NCBI RefSeq assembly: GCF_000388065.1
Contig: NW_009242973.1
Span: forward strand, 1,805,581-1,830,412
DNA length: 24,832 bases
Source: Fonticula alba
Lineage: Eukaryota; Opisthokonta; Rotosphaerida; Fonticulaceae
Direction: 5' to 3'
The translations under genes were made by a program, and so were the position numbers. This document shows, in pieces, positions 11,242 through 19,647 of this stretch. The notes under the pieces were generated by a model that was given only the letters and a program-made list of their open reading frames with translations, had not been told where the DNA came from and made no database searches. Every line of letters begins with the position of its first letter. Position 1 is the first letter of the stretch.

Positions 11242-14012
11242 CCCAGTCCCATCCCCGGCGTCGGTGGGTCCCCAGCCCCCGGGCGAGGGGGACAGCCCCT
11301 GCGGCGGGAGCAGCGCCCGTGTCGGGGTGAAGGGAATGCCCCAGAGGGTGTTCTCCAGCCATTCCGACGAGTCGACCGAGTCGGCAAAGGGGTTGTCGGT
11401 CTCCTGCTCGGGGCTCTCGGCCCGGGCCGGCCGGCCGGCGGGGCCGGCCGCATCGACTCGCATCCTGGCTGGCATCATCACGTCGGCCATGCGCTGCAAG
11501 GGCGACAGCAGGGACTCATACTCCGGGGCCAGGAGCCCCGGTGACACGGGGAAGTGCCTCCGACCGGGCCCGGCCTCGGGGATGAGCAGATGCATGGCCA
11601 GGCTGGCTGGCGGGGCCGGGGGTCCGGCCAGGGCCACCGGGCTGACCGGCGACACCACGGGCCCGGCGGTTGGCCGGCCGGCCTCCTCGGCGGCGGCCGC
11701 CGCCGCCGCTGCCGCTGCCCGCCGCTCGATCGCCATGGCACAGGACTCGTCGCAGGCGGGACCGCCGGCCACCTCGGGCCCGGCCTGGCCCACGGCGGGC
11801 GCCCCCTGCCGGAGGAGATCGCCCACCAGCCGCCCGGGCACCTGGGCACCGGTGGACGCGAAGCGGGCCATGCGCACATCCGACCCAGGCAGGCCCATGG
11901 CCCACAAGAGGTGCCGGAGGCCGCGGTTGCCCAGGGGGTTGCCTGAACGATGGTCGGCAGATAGCACGGCGAGCCGGGCGTCAGGACAAGGGAGACACAC
12001 CCGTGCCCTGGGCAAATGCCGGCCCACTGGCCCCCGACCGGGGGCGGGCAACATCGCGCGACGGCCCCACCCCCACAAAAATACACACACACACACACAC
12101 ACACACACGGCGCCCAGGCTGACCAGAGACATACCTGACAGATCGAGGATAGCCAGGCGCGTACACTGGGGCAGGCCCAGCGCCTGGGCCACCTCCGGCG
12201 ACTGGGCCGCCAGCAGGACGGAGATGGCCGCCGCGCCGGTTTCCCCGATGTGGTTGCGCTCCAGGGCCAGCTGCCGGAGGGGCAGGCCGTGCGAGGCCAG
12301 CGTCGAGGCCAGGGCCACGGCCCCGGCGTCGCCAATCCCATTGTCCCCCAGGCGGAGGACGCGCAGGCCGGTGGCCGGGCCGGCGGGCGGGTCGTCGGCC
12401 GGCCACCGGTCCCCCGGGGCCCGGGCGCTGGCCGCCATCCCCCGAGCCAGGGCAATGGCCCCCTCATTGCCAAGCTGGCAGCCCTCCAGGGCCAGCACCG
12501 CCAGCCAGCTGGCCGGATGGCAAACAACCTGGCTCAGCCCGGCCATCATCAGCGCCGGCCGGTGGAGGTCGCACTCGCGGATGTCCAGCACACGCAGGCA
12601 GCCGGCGCCATTTTCCGAGGACAAGTCCATGCCGCACGCCAGCTCGCCGATCAGCCCGGCCAGGGCCTGCGCCCGGTCCCGGTCGAAGGTGCACCGCCGG
12701 ACCATGACGCAGTCCAGTCGGACCGGCGCGGCCCCGGGCTCCGGGCGCCTGGGCTGCCACGGCGCCCGGGCGACCGCATCGGCTACCACCTCCAGCACCG
12801 AGCCGCAATCCACCGGGTGCTCGCTGTCGCTCAGCCCCTCGAGGCTGAGGATGCGCGGCAGGCGGTCCCCGGGCGCGGCCAACTCCCGCGGCGATAGGGC
12901 CAGCACGCCCATGGTCAAGGCGCGCGCCAGGCCCTCGGCCAGGGCGGCCGGTTGCAGTGTGCTCTTCCGATCTCCACCGGGTGCTCGCTGTCGCTCAGCC
13001 CCTCGAGGCTGAGGATGCGCGGCAGGCGGTCCCCGGGCGCGGCCAACTCCCGCGGCGATAGGGCCAGCACGCCCATGGTCAAGGCGCGCGCCAGGCCCTC
13101 GGCCAGGGCGGCCGGTTGCAGGCGCTTCTGGTCTACCGGTTCGGGCCGGGCCGGGCCGGGCCAGCCCGGCGGGTGCAGGTGGTGCTGAGGTTAGCGATGT
13201 CCGACGCTGGCATGCCGGGCGATGATGAGATGCGGGGTGGCGGCAGGGAGCCCGGAGGGGGCGGGGGCCGAAGCGAGAGGCACAGGCAAGACCCACACGG
13301 GCCGGCACGCACGCTGGATTCGCAGGACATTTATCGCATGGTGGGAATAGTGCACCGGCACCGCGCGCGAACGGGGCGGCCACGTTTGGATGGGGCCCGG
13401 GCCCTCGGCGATGGCCGGCAGGAGCTGCGGCCCAGCCGGCCCGGTGGATGACAGGCTTGCCAGCATGGGCTCCAGATCGTCGGCCACTGGCGGGGCGGCG
13501 AAGGGCACCGAGAAAGGGCAACCCCCCACACCCGGGCAGGCAGCGTGCGATGGGGCACCGAGCAGGTGAGTGAGCGCTGGCCCGGGTCCCGGGATCGCCG
13601 GATCGTAAGCCCCCCTCGGGATGTAGACGCACCGGAAAAGTGCTCGCACCGCCCGTCCAAACTCCAGGCGGTGGGCGTCGGATGAAGTGGCGCCTCCATG
13701 ACCGGGCTCAGGGCGCGGCGTCGGGCGGCACCCGGCAGGCCGGCCGGGCCGCGGCCCGGGTGGAGCTCGGTCCCGGCCGCGACGGCCAGGACGTCCGCAA
13801 GATCGGAAGAGCGTCGTGTAGCTCAGGGCGCGGCGTCGGGCGGCACCCGGCAGGCCGGCCGGGCCGCGGCCCGGGTGGAGCTCGGTCCCGGCCGCGACGG
13901 CCAGGACGTCCGCATGCCGGGGCGGTGGCGGCGACGGAGACGATGGCGCCAGGCCACCGGGGTCCGTTTTCTTGGCCGGCGCCCCGACCAGGTCCGCCCA
14001 GAAGCGGCTCAT
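9749..14012 (-). CDS. Leucine-rich-repeat protein (ribonuclease-inhibitor/NLR-type LRRs), disrupted by two assembly artefacts
   Basis: Probable protein-interaction scaffold; no enzymatic domain is visible. Proposed minus-strand exons: 14012-13633, 13486-13313, 13132-12135, 11942-10503, 10339-10262, 10048-9965, 9855-9749. Every intron is phase 1. After discounting the two adapter duplications (115 bp in exon 1, 164 bp in exon 3) the exons total 2982 bp, 993 residues. LRRs of the 26-29 residue type fill exon 3 (GLRVLRLGDNGIGDAGAVAL, LRQLALERNHIGETGAAAI, LAILDLSG + NPLGNRGL across the junction) and exons 4-7 (LELLDLSG, LRTLILG, LETLDLR, FRLELSSS). Exon 4 carries about 450 residues of Gly/Pro/Ala-rich, probably disordered sequence between the two LRR blocks, with poly-Ala and poly-Gly. 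The start is the first ATG of the frame (MSRFWADLVG). Exons 1 and 2 have no family support and rest on phase and splice sites. As assembled, the reading frame is broken. Confidence 0.8.
10149..10190. repeat. (GT)n microsatellite in LRR-gene intron 5
   Basis: About 21 GT units on the plus strand, (AC)n on the transcript, within the intron 10049-10261. Confidence 0.9.
12083..12108. repeat. (AC)n microsatellite in LRR-gene intron 3
   Basis: 13 AC units on the plus strand. On the transcript this is (GT)n, starting about 27 nt downstream of the GTATGT donor at 12134. Confidence 0.9.
12810..13121. other. Assembly artefact: 148-bp duplication around TruSeq adapter
   Basis: 12810-12957 and 12974-13121 are identical. 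Between them, 12957-12973 reads GTGTGCTCTTCCGATCT, the 3' end of an Illumina TruSeq adapter. Removing one copy plus adapter (164 bp) restores the frame of LRR exon 3. Confidence 0.96.
13707..13914. other. Assembly artefact: 93-bp duplication around TruSeq adapter
   Basis: 13707-13799 and 13822-13914 are identical. The bases between, 13800-13821, begin AGATCGGAAGAGCGTCGTGT, Illumina adapter read-through. The 115-bp excess shifts the frame of LRR exon 1; without it the exon ends in phase 1 like the others. Confidence 0.96.
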
Positions 14013-14631
14013 GCTGGCTCGGGGACAGAGGTCCGGGCCAGGGGAAGCAGGAGCAGAAGCAGGCCGGAGCCGGCGAAGACACTCGGTGTCCGGCGGGCAA
14101 GCGAGGGATCAGCGAGTGGCGAGGGGGGACGGGGCACGCGATCGGCTGGCAGACAAGAGGCGAGGGAAAGGCGAGGGAGGGGGGGGAAGCAGATACTGTT
14201 GACGCGCTGGCCACAGCAGTCACCCGGCCGCCGAGGGCCGTCTTCAGGCACCCGGGCCGCCGTGCAGTGTTCTAGCCCTCGGCGGTGGGGGCGAGGGGCG
14301 GGCCACGCCGAGGGCGCTGGCCTGCCTCCGTGCGAGCCGGCCGGCTGGCAGACGGCTGGTGGCTGAGGCGGCTGCGCCGCATGACTCGGCCACTGGCCGC
14401 ATGAGAGGCAGGCGATCGCCATCGGCATATCGTCGCAGCAAGCGCACGAGGCCTCGTGCTGAGCAGCCCCCGGCGAGATGGGATCTTCCCCATGGCGGCC
14501 GGAAAATGACCACACCCTGGGTGCGAGCGCGCGCCCACGGGCAAAACACCGCCGCCCCTCTTGGCGGTGGCCCTGATGAGGCTGGGTCGCCGACGCGGCA
14601 CGCCCGGGGCCTCGTGCTGCCTCCGGTCTAG

Positions 14632-14691
14632 TGGCAGGCAGGCAGGTGGGCAGGCAGGCAGGCAGGTGGGCAGGCAGGCAGGCAGGCAGGC
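14632..14691. repeat. (GGCA)n tetranucleotide array
   Basis: About 15 GGCA units, interrupted by GGTG variants at two places. Confidence 0.9.
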
Positions 14692-15356
14692 GGAGCGTGG
14701 CGCGCCCCCCAGCCTGGCCCTTGTCGTGCACCCCCTCGCTCGGCCGGCGCTTGCTGCCCTGCTCCGCCGAGTCACCAGCGAGCAGCTGGCCGGCCCAGGC
14801 CCGGCCGGCGGTTGTGCCCGCCCCCACCGAGCCCCGCCTCGGATGATCGCTGGCATGCGCCACCGCGCGCATGGATCGTTTTCGTCCGGGTTGGGATAAT
14901 ACCCCGCCAGGATTGCGTCTCGGCTCCCCCGTGGGCCGCGGGCCCCCACCCCCCAGGGGAGAGGGGGGGGAGGGGGTCAAGCAGAGCGACACAGAAAGGT
15001 AGCGAGGTGAAGGCAAGGCACCGGACCCAAATCCGGCGGGCGTGGATCCCGCCCGGTCACCCCGGCTTGATGGGTATCTGTGCGCGAGTCGACCGCCTGT
15101 GCCCCAGGCGGCGAGAGCAACACGGGGAGAGCCGCCACCCGCGGCCCCCTATCTCCCCCGAGTGCGAGGGGCCCGGTGGGGGCCTGTGCAACGCGCGCAT
15201 GGACACCCCGCGAAGCCCCGGCGTGAAAGCGCCTGCCTCAATACCGGCAGGCCTTGCGCCCTCCTCTCGCTTTATGCGCGTGGGTGTGTGTGGGCGTGTG
15301 CATATTTCTTGGGTCCTCGCGTTCTCCCTCTGTCCGCCGCGCCTCTTGGTGCGTCT

Positions 15357-15385
<29 letters not shown>
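15357..15385. repeat. 29-nt C run
   Basis: Uninterrupted C homopolymer followed by GGGGCCCC. Confidence 0.85.
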
Positions 15386-15387
<2 letters not shown>

Positions 15388-15884
15388 GGCCCCAAAGGCC
15401 ACAACCCCGATCGAAGACTGTGGGGTAGGGCCCCGGACGGCGCTGACGTCCTCCCCCATGCACCCGGGCCACGGTGCCAACGGATCACGACCACGTCCTT
15501 CAGGCAATCCCCCCCCCCCTCGCCAGACAATCGTTCAGACGCGCACGCCCGCGGAGCCACCCCCGTCCCCAGCACCTTCACACCGCCCGCCACCCCCGGG
15601 CCATGACTCTCTGGCCATGCCATCCGCAGCATCCCCCCGCCCCCCCTCAGCGGCTGCCCATTTGCCGGTCTCACTTTTCTGCCTTCGTCCTTACCGCGTC
15701 CCCGGGAGCAGGCCAGTGCATTCGCAAGCCCCGGGATCGGCCTGCTTCGCGACCGCGACCCCCGTGGCGGAGGCATCGGGCTCGGGCCCTCCTCCCGCCC
15801 ACTCGGCCCTGGCCTGGGCCTCCTCTTGCCCTACTTCTCTGGAGACGCTCCCTCTCTCTCTCTCTGCCCTTCCCCCAGGATGGG

Positions 15885-15904
15885 CACACACACACACACA
15901 CACA
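15885..15904. repeat. (CA)n microsatellite
   Basis: Ten CA units in the gene-free region, preceded by a CT-rich stretch. Confidence 0.85.
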
Positions 15905-16789
15905 TTGCTGGCCACAACAAGGAAAGGGCATGGCTCTCTCTCACTCGCTCGGATGTAGAGATGTGAGATGCATCCTGGGGCCGGAGGGGGGGGGCGGGCG
16001 ACCGCCGGGAGAATTAGGCAACGGCACAGGCAGGCATGGCTCCCGAAGGGGGATCAGCCCTTGGCAAGGCCGGAAAAAAAATAAAACACACGCCACGGTA
16101 CGCCACCCTCCCGCATTCGAGGGAAGGCAAAATGCCTCGGCACGCCGGCAGCGGGCAGGAACGCCAGAGGAAGGAACAACACTGGCATCGGGCAGGCACA
16201 AGTTTCAAAGGCTATGGCGGGGGTGCAGGGCCGACAGCAGCGCGGGGGAGAGGGGCCAGAGGGGCACAAGTGCGCAGAAGTCGCCGCACACGCGAAAGGC
16301 CCCAGGACAGACACATGCACAGAAGACAAGCCAGCCCGAGCCCCCGCGCGCACATGCTTATGTCGGCTTCCCCGCACGCCGTCGCTCGCCCCTTCACACC
16401 CCGTCCTCCCCTCCTCCCGGCCATTCGCGATCGCCTGGGTGCCTCCACTTTGGCCGGAGCATGCACAGGCGCGGGGGGGGGGGGGGGGACCGGTCCACGG
16501 GCCGGGCGGAGGCCATCTCCACCTGCCCGCCATTCTCGCGTCCTCGGCCCCGCAGACACACACGCATGCTCTGTCAGTGGCGAAGACGACTCTCTCGGCC
16601 GGTCCCGGCCCTCCCCCCCGTCTACCTCGGTCCCGGGTCCGCTGGCGGCATGTGTGCCGGCAGGGGGTGGCCATGCGGGTAGGCCCGCCGGTCGTCTTAG
16701 TCGCTGGGCCTCCCTCCGGCACCCGGCCGCGCCCCCTCTCACCGCCTTTACACCTGGGCACGGATATGGCGCGATGCCCACAAACGTGG

Positions 16790-16845
16790 ACATAGCCACA
16801 TATGTACACATACACATAACACCATATGTTTATATGCAGGCATGG
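16790..16845. other. AT-rich patch with CATATG and TATATG motifs
   Basis: A short stretch of roughly 60% A+T in otherwise GC-rich surroundings, with two CATATG palindromes and alternating purine-pyrimidine sequence. Function not known; it lies just beyond the 3' end of the transferase-like gene. Confidence 0.4.
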
Positions 16846-16997
16846 AGGGCCTCTTGTTCGCTCGCGCGCGCGGCAACGCCGCACCGATACATGTGCGCCA
16901 CACAGGCCCACGCCCTCGCTCGGGTACAAGTGAGCCGATCGCTCGCGAGCGAGAACGCGAGAGAATGGGGTGGGGTGGGGGAGCAAGAGCGCTCGCG

Positions 16998-17000
<3 letters not shown>

Positions 17001-17037
<37 letters not shown>

Positions 17038-17038
17038 A
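17001..17038. repeat. (CA)n microsatellite at the 3' end of the transferase-like gene
   Basis: 15 CA units plus a short imperfect extension, ending 10 bp before the stop codon region, so it falls in the 3' UTR as (TG)n. Confidence 0.9.
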
Positions 17039-17047
17039 GAGGCAGAC

Positions 17048-19123
17048 TCAGAAGTACACCAGCGGCGGGAAGAACACCGGCTTGGGCTGGTTCGACCGGC
17101 GGAGGTTGCGAATACCGGCCGAGTAGGTGTTGGCGTTGGCCAGGACAACATGGTCGTGCAGGGCGCAGGTGTACTGCAGCATGGCCAGCTTGCGCACGAC
17201 GTTGGTCCGGCAGCCGGGGTAGATGTCCTTCGGCGGGCAGTTGACCGGCACCCCGGGGAAGCGCTCGGCAATGCGGGTCAGCTGCTCGGGGTTGGCGTCG
17301 GTGACGATGAAGAGCGACGTGGCATTGACATCGGCCGTGAAGAACTCCACCAGATCCAGGGTGGTGTCCAGGACGCTGGACCGGCCGCGCTGGGCAATGG
17401 CAATGTGCACGCAGATGGTGCCGTTGGCCGGCGGCAGGGCGGCAATGTGCTTGGCCAGGTCGCCGGTCAGCAGGTGGGGGTTGGTGCCGGCGTCGGCGCC
17501 GCCGGCCGGGACCGCCGCCTCGGCGTCCATCTCCAGGTCCCGGCGAGCGCGCTGGGCCGCGGTCGGCTCCGGGCCGGAGGCCACCGTCGGCAGGGTGTCC
17601 AGGCTGCCGAAGTCGTCGCTGCCCTCCTGCAGGGTGCTGCCGTCGGCCTTGAGCCCGGAGGCGGCCAGGGCCGAGCCCGACCCGGCGGACGAGTCGTCCG
17701 AGTCGTCGGAATCGTCCGAGTCGTCCGAGTCGTCCGAGCCGCTGGCATCGCTGCCGGCCGGCGAGTTGTCACCCGTGCGCCGGGCGGCCGGCTTGTCCGT
17801 GTCCCCGGCGGAGATGGCCACACGCTCGGTGCGATTGACCGGCTCGGCGGCCAGGCGCGCGGCCGCATGGGCCCGGACCACCAGCGTGGCCTGCTGGGCG
17901 GCCTGGTCCTTGCTGATGAGCTCATACATCTTGGTGCACTCCTTCTGGAAGTCCTTGGAGAAGGCCCGGCTGAGGGAGCTGTTGCGCTTGTACTCGCGCA
18001 GGTACTGGCGCTCGGGCTGGGTGTAGATGGACAGCGAGCCGGACCGGTCATTGAGCGCCGCGGCCACCGACGCCGAGGAGGCCAGCTCGCCGGTGACATA
18101 CAGCAAGTCCGCGGTCTCATGGCGCATGGGCTCGATGGAGGGCGCATGGCGAAGCTTGCAGGTGCCCGGCCCGGCGGCCAGCCCCGGCGTCAGGGGCCCC
18201 TGGCGGGGCACATGCGGGCAGGTGACCGGGTTCCAGCCATGCAGCAGGACGGCCTCCTGGTCGCCGCCGGCGTCGTCATCGGCCACCCCGATCCGGCACC
18301 AGGGGGCGTCCTCCATCTCATTTTCATGGTAGAAGTGCAAGTTGCTGGCCACCACACAGCGCGAGCCATTGTGCGACTCGGAGTAATCCTTCCAGTCGAT
18401 GACGCGCAGGGGCCGGCGCAGGGGCCGGCCATCGGTCACTTCGCGGCCCTCGCGGAAGATGTGCGTCCCCTGGGCCGCGCGCTCCAGGTACTTGTTCATC
18501 GGGGCATAGTCATACACATCGCTCATGGCCGTGCCGGCGTACGGCAGGACCAGGACACTGCGCCGGAGCAGGGCCGCCAGGTCCAACAGGGCAAACAGCT
18601 GCATTTGCCGGTCCCCAAAGAGCCCATAGGCACTGGTGACGATGTACTTCTCGGCCGGGTCGTCGTCCATGTCGTAGGTGGTCAGCCCGGCCGAGGGGCC
18701 ATACCCGGCGGAGAATTGCTCCATGCCGCTGGCCGGGGCGATGGCCGGCACCGGCTCGCCCGCCTGCGGCGCATACTCGCTATGGAAGGAGGTGGCGTCC
18801 GGGTGCGCCGCGCGGAAGGCCCGCACCGCGGCCACCGACACCGAGTTCGAGTGCAGCAGCGCATCGCCATCCGGCCGGTCGAAGACGCTGCGCCACAGGA
18901 GCGGCCGCGAGCCGACGGCCGCCGTGCACATGAGCGACGCCAGCGGCTGCTCCAGGAGGCTGGTGGTGGCCGATGCCGCGGTGGCTGCCACCAGGCGCCG
19001 CCGGTCCTCCTCGATGACCAGGCTCGTGGACATCAGGGCGATGAAGCAGAGAGCCGCGATCGTCAGGAGCACGACGAACAGGGCCGCCCGCAGGGAAATG
19101 GACCTCCGAATGAGGATGGCCAT
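17048..19123 (-). CDS. Type II membrane protein, O-fucosyltransferase-like glycosyltransferase
   Basis: Single-exon gene of 691 residues, probably a Golgi or ER lumenal glycosyltransferase. Residues 1-10 are basic, followed by a hydrophobic signal anchor at about 11-33 (LRAALFVVLLTIAALCFIAL). Around 158-200, KYIVTSAYGLFGDRQMQLF and LLRRSVLVLPY resemble the N-terminal block of O-FucT proteins. Near 570 comes ICVHIAIAQRG and near 605 FIVTDANPEQL, then a Cys-containing segment MLQYTCALHDHVVLANANTYSAGIRNLR resembling the C-terminal O-FucT block. Between them lie a variable region and an Asp/Ser repeat (about 459-480). Several N-X-S/T sites fit a lumenal protein. The start ATG at 19123 has a purine-rich context; the frame stays open upstream but that part is repeat-derived. 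The usual catalytic Arg after HI is not in its expected place, so activity is uncertain. Family call is by motif only. Confidence 0.55.
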   Translation of the reverse strand: MAILIRRSISLRAALFVVLLTIAALCFIALMSTSLVIEEDRRRLVAATAASATTSLLEQPLASLMCTAAVGSRPLLWRSVFDRPDGDALLHSNSVSVAAVRAFRAAHPDATSFHSEYAPQAGEPVPAIAPASGMEQFSAGYGPSAGLTTYDMDDDPAEKYIVTSAYGLFGDRQMQLFALLDLAALLRRSVLVLPYAGTAMSDVYDYAPMNKYLERAAQGTHIFREGREVTDGRPLRRPLRVIDWKDYSESHNGSRCVVASNLHFYHENEMEDAPWCRIGVADDDAGGDQEAVLLHGWNPVTCPHVPRQGPLTPGLAAGPGTCKLRHAPSIEPMRHETADLLYVTGELASSASVAAALNDRSGSLSIYTQPERQYLREYKRNSSLSRAFSKDFQKECTKMYELISKDQAAQQATLVVRAHAAARLAAEPVNRTERVAISAGDTDKPAARRTGDNSPAGSDASGSDDSDDSDDSDDSDDSSAGSGSALAASGLKADGSTLQEGSDDFGSLDTLPTVASGPEPTAAQRARRDLEMDAEAAVPAGGADAGTNPHLLTGDLAKHIAALPPANGTICVHIAIAQRGRSSVLDTTLDLVEFFTADVNATSLFIVTDANPEQLTRIAERFPGVPVNCPPKDIYPGCRTNVVRKLAMLQYTCALHDHVVLANANTYSAGIRNLRRSNQPKPVFFPPLVYF

Positions 19124-19327
19124 GGCGACTGGCGGGGCAACCGGGCCAAGAGCCGAGGGGTTAGCGGATGCAAGATCGATGTGCGCGACAGAGGCGGCCC
19201 TCCGGGAGACATACCCTATGAGGGACGCGAAGTGCGACCGGGGGAGGATCGCCCGCGGAGAAGATGGGGTGGAGGGGGGGGGGGTGGCCAAAAGAACCGC
19301 GCCGATCGTGTTCAGGGGGACGAGCAA

Positions 19328-19345
19328 GGGGGGGGGGGGGGGGGG
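19328..19345. repeat. 18-nt G run
   Basis: Homopolymer about 200 bp upstream of the transferase-like start; reads as poly-C on that gene's sense strand. Confidence 0.85.
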
Positions 19346-19484
19346 TAGTCGGCGAAGACGAAGGGCAGACTGGTGGCGGGAAGCTGGGGAGGGTGTAAAT
19401 GTGGGCCACTTTGACTGAACTGTAGTCCAGGGGCCTCCGTAGCGCCGCTTAAGTATGTGTCCCGTCCCGGCCAGGACATGGGGC

Positions 19485-19485
<1 letters not shown>

Positions 19486-19517
<32 letters not shown>
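19486..19517. repeat. (GT)n microsatellite
   Basis: About 15 GT units in intergenic DNA, preceded by GGGGCG. Confidence 0.9.
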
Positions 19518-19518
<1 letters not shown>

Positions 19519-19611
19519 TGTGAGCGGGCCCGGTCCGCCGGTGTCCCCTGGCGCATCTGGGCATTGCCCGGTGGCCGAGCACACTGAGCATCCGTACCCA
19601 ACCACGCACAC

Positions 19612-19647
19612 ATACGGGCATGCATACGGGCATGCATACGGGCATGC
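19612..19647. repeat. 12-bp tandem repeat, three copies
   Basis: Unit ATACGGGCATGC repeated three times exactly, with each unit boundary forming the palindrome GCATGC. Confidence 0.92.

Larger units (their letters stand above)
14013..17047. other. 3-kb region without a recognisable gene
   Basis: Lies upstream of the LRR start and downstream of the transferase-like stop. It contains a GGCA array, a 29-nt C run, CA repeats and one AT-rich patch. ORFs of up to about 400 codons occur on both strands, but they overlap each other in several frames, are dominated by Arg/Pro/Gly/Ala and match no family I know. The LRR promoter and the 3' UTR of the transferase-like gene must lie here. No tRNA with canonical A and B boxes was found. 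Confidence 0.55.

Noticed and set aside
13563-13571. Perfect plus-strand donor CAG|GTGAGT
   Set aside because: It lies antisense to LRR-gene intron 1 with no plus-strand coding exon ending there.
9982-13632. A single 1216-codon minus-strand reading frame
   Set aside because: It runs through introns with (GT)n and (CA)n repeats and through the adapter duplication; LRR motifs join properly only when introns at 11943-12134, 10340-10502 and 10049-10261 are removed.
12810-13914. Genuine tandem duplications or a mobile element in the LRR gene
   Set aside because: The sequence between copies is Illumina adapter, there are no terminal inverted repeats, and the frame is restored by removing it.
14632-14691. 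CRISPR-like or minisatellite array
   Set aside because: It is a simple tetranucleotide repeat without spacers, in a eukaryotic context.
14009-15016. 335-codon minus-strand ORF
   Set aside because: Composition follows the GGCA array (LPACLPA repeats) and GC-rich background; no conserved segment or splice pattern.
14990-15062. tRNA-like fold with stems CCGGA/TCCGG and GGGCG/CGCCC
   Set aside because: The T loop reads TGGATCC rather than TTCRA, the anticodon loop would have 6 nt, and no matching acceptor stem was found.
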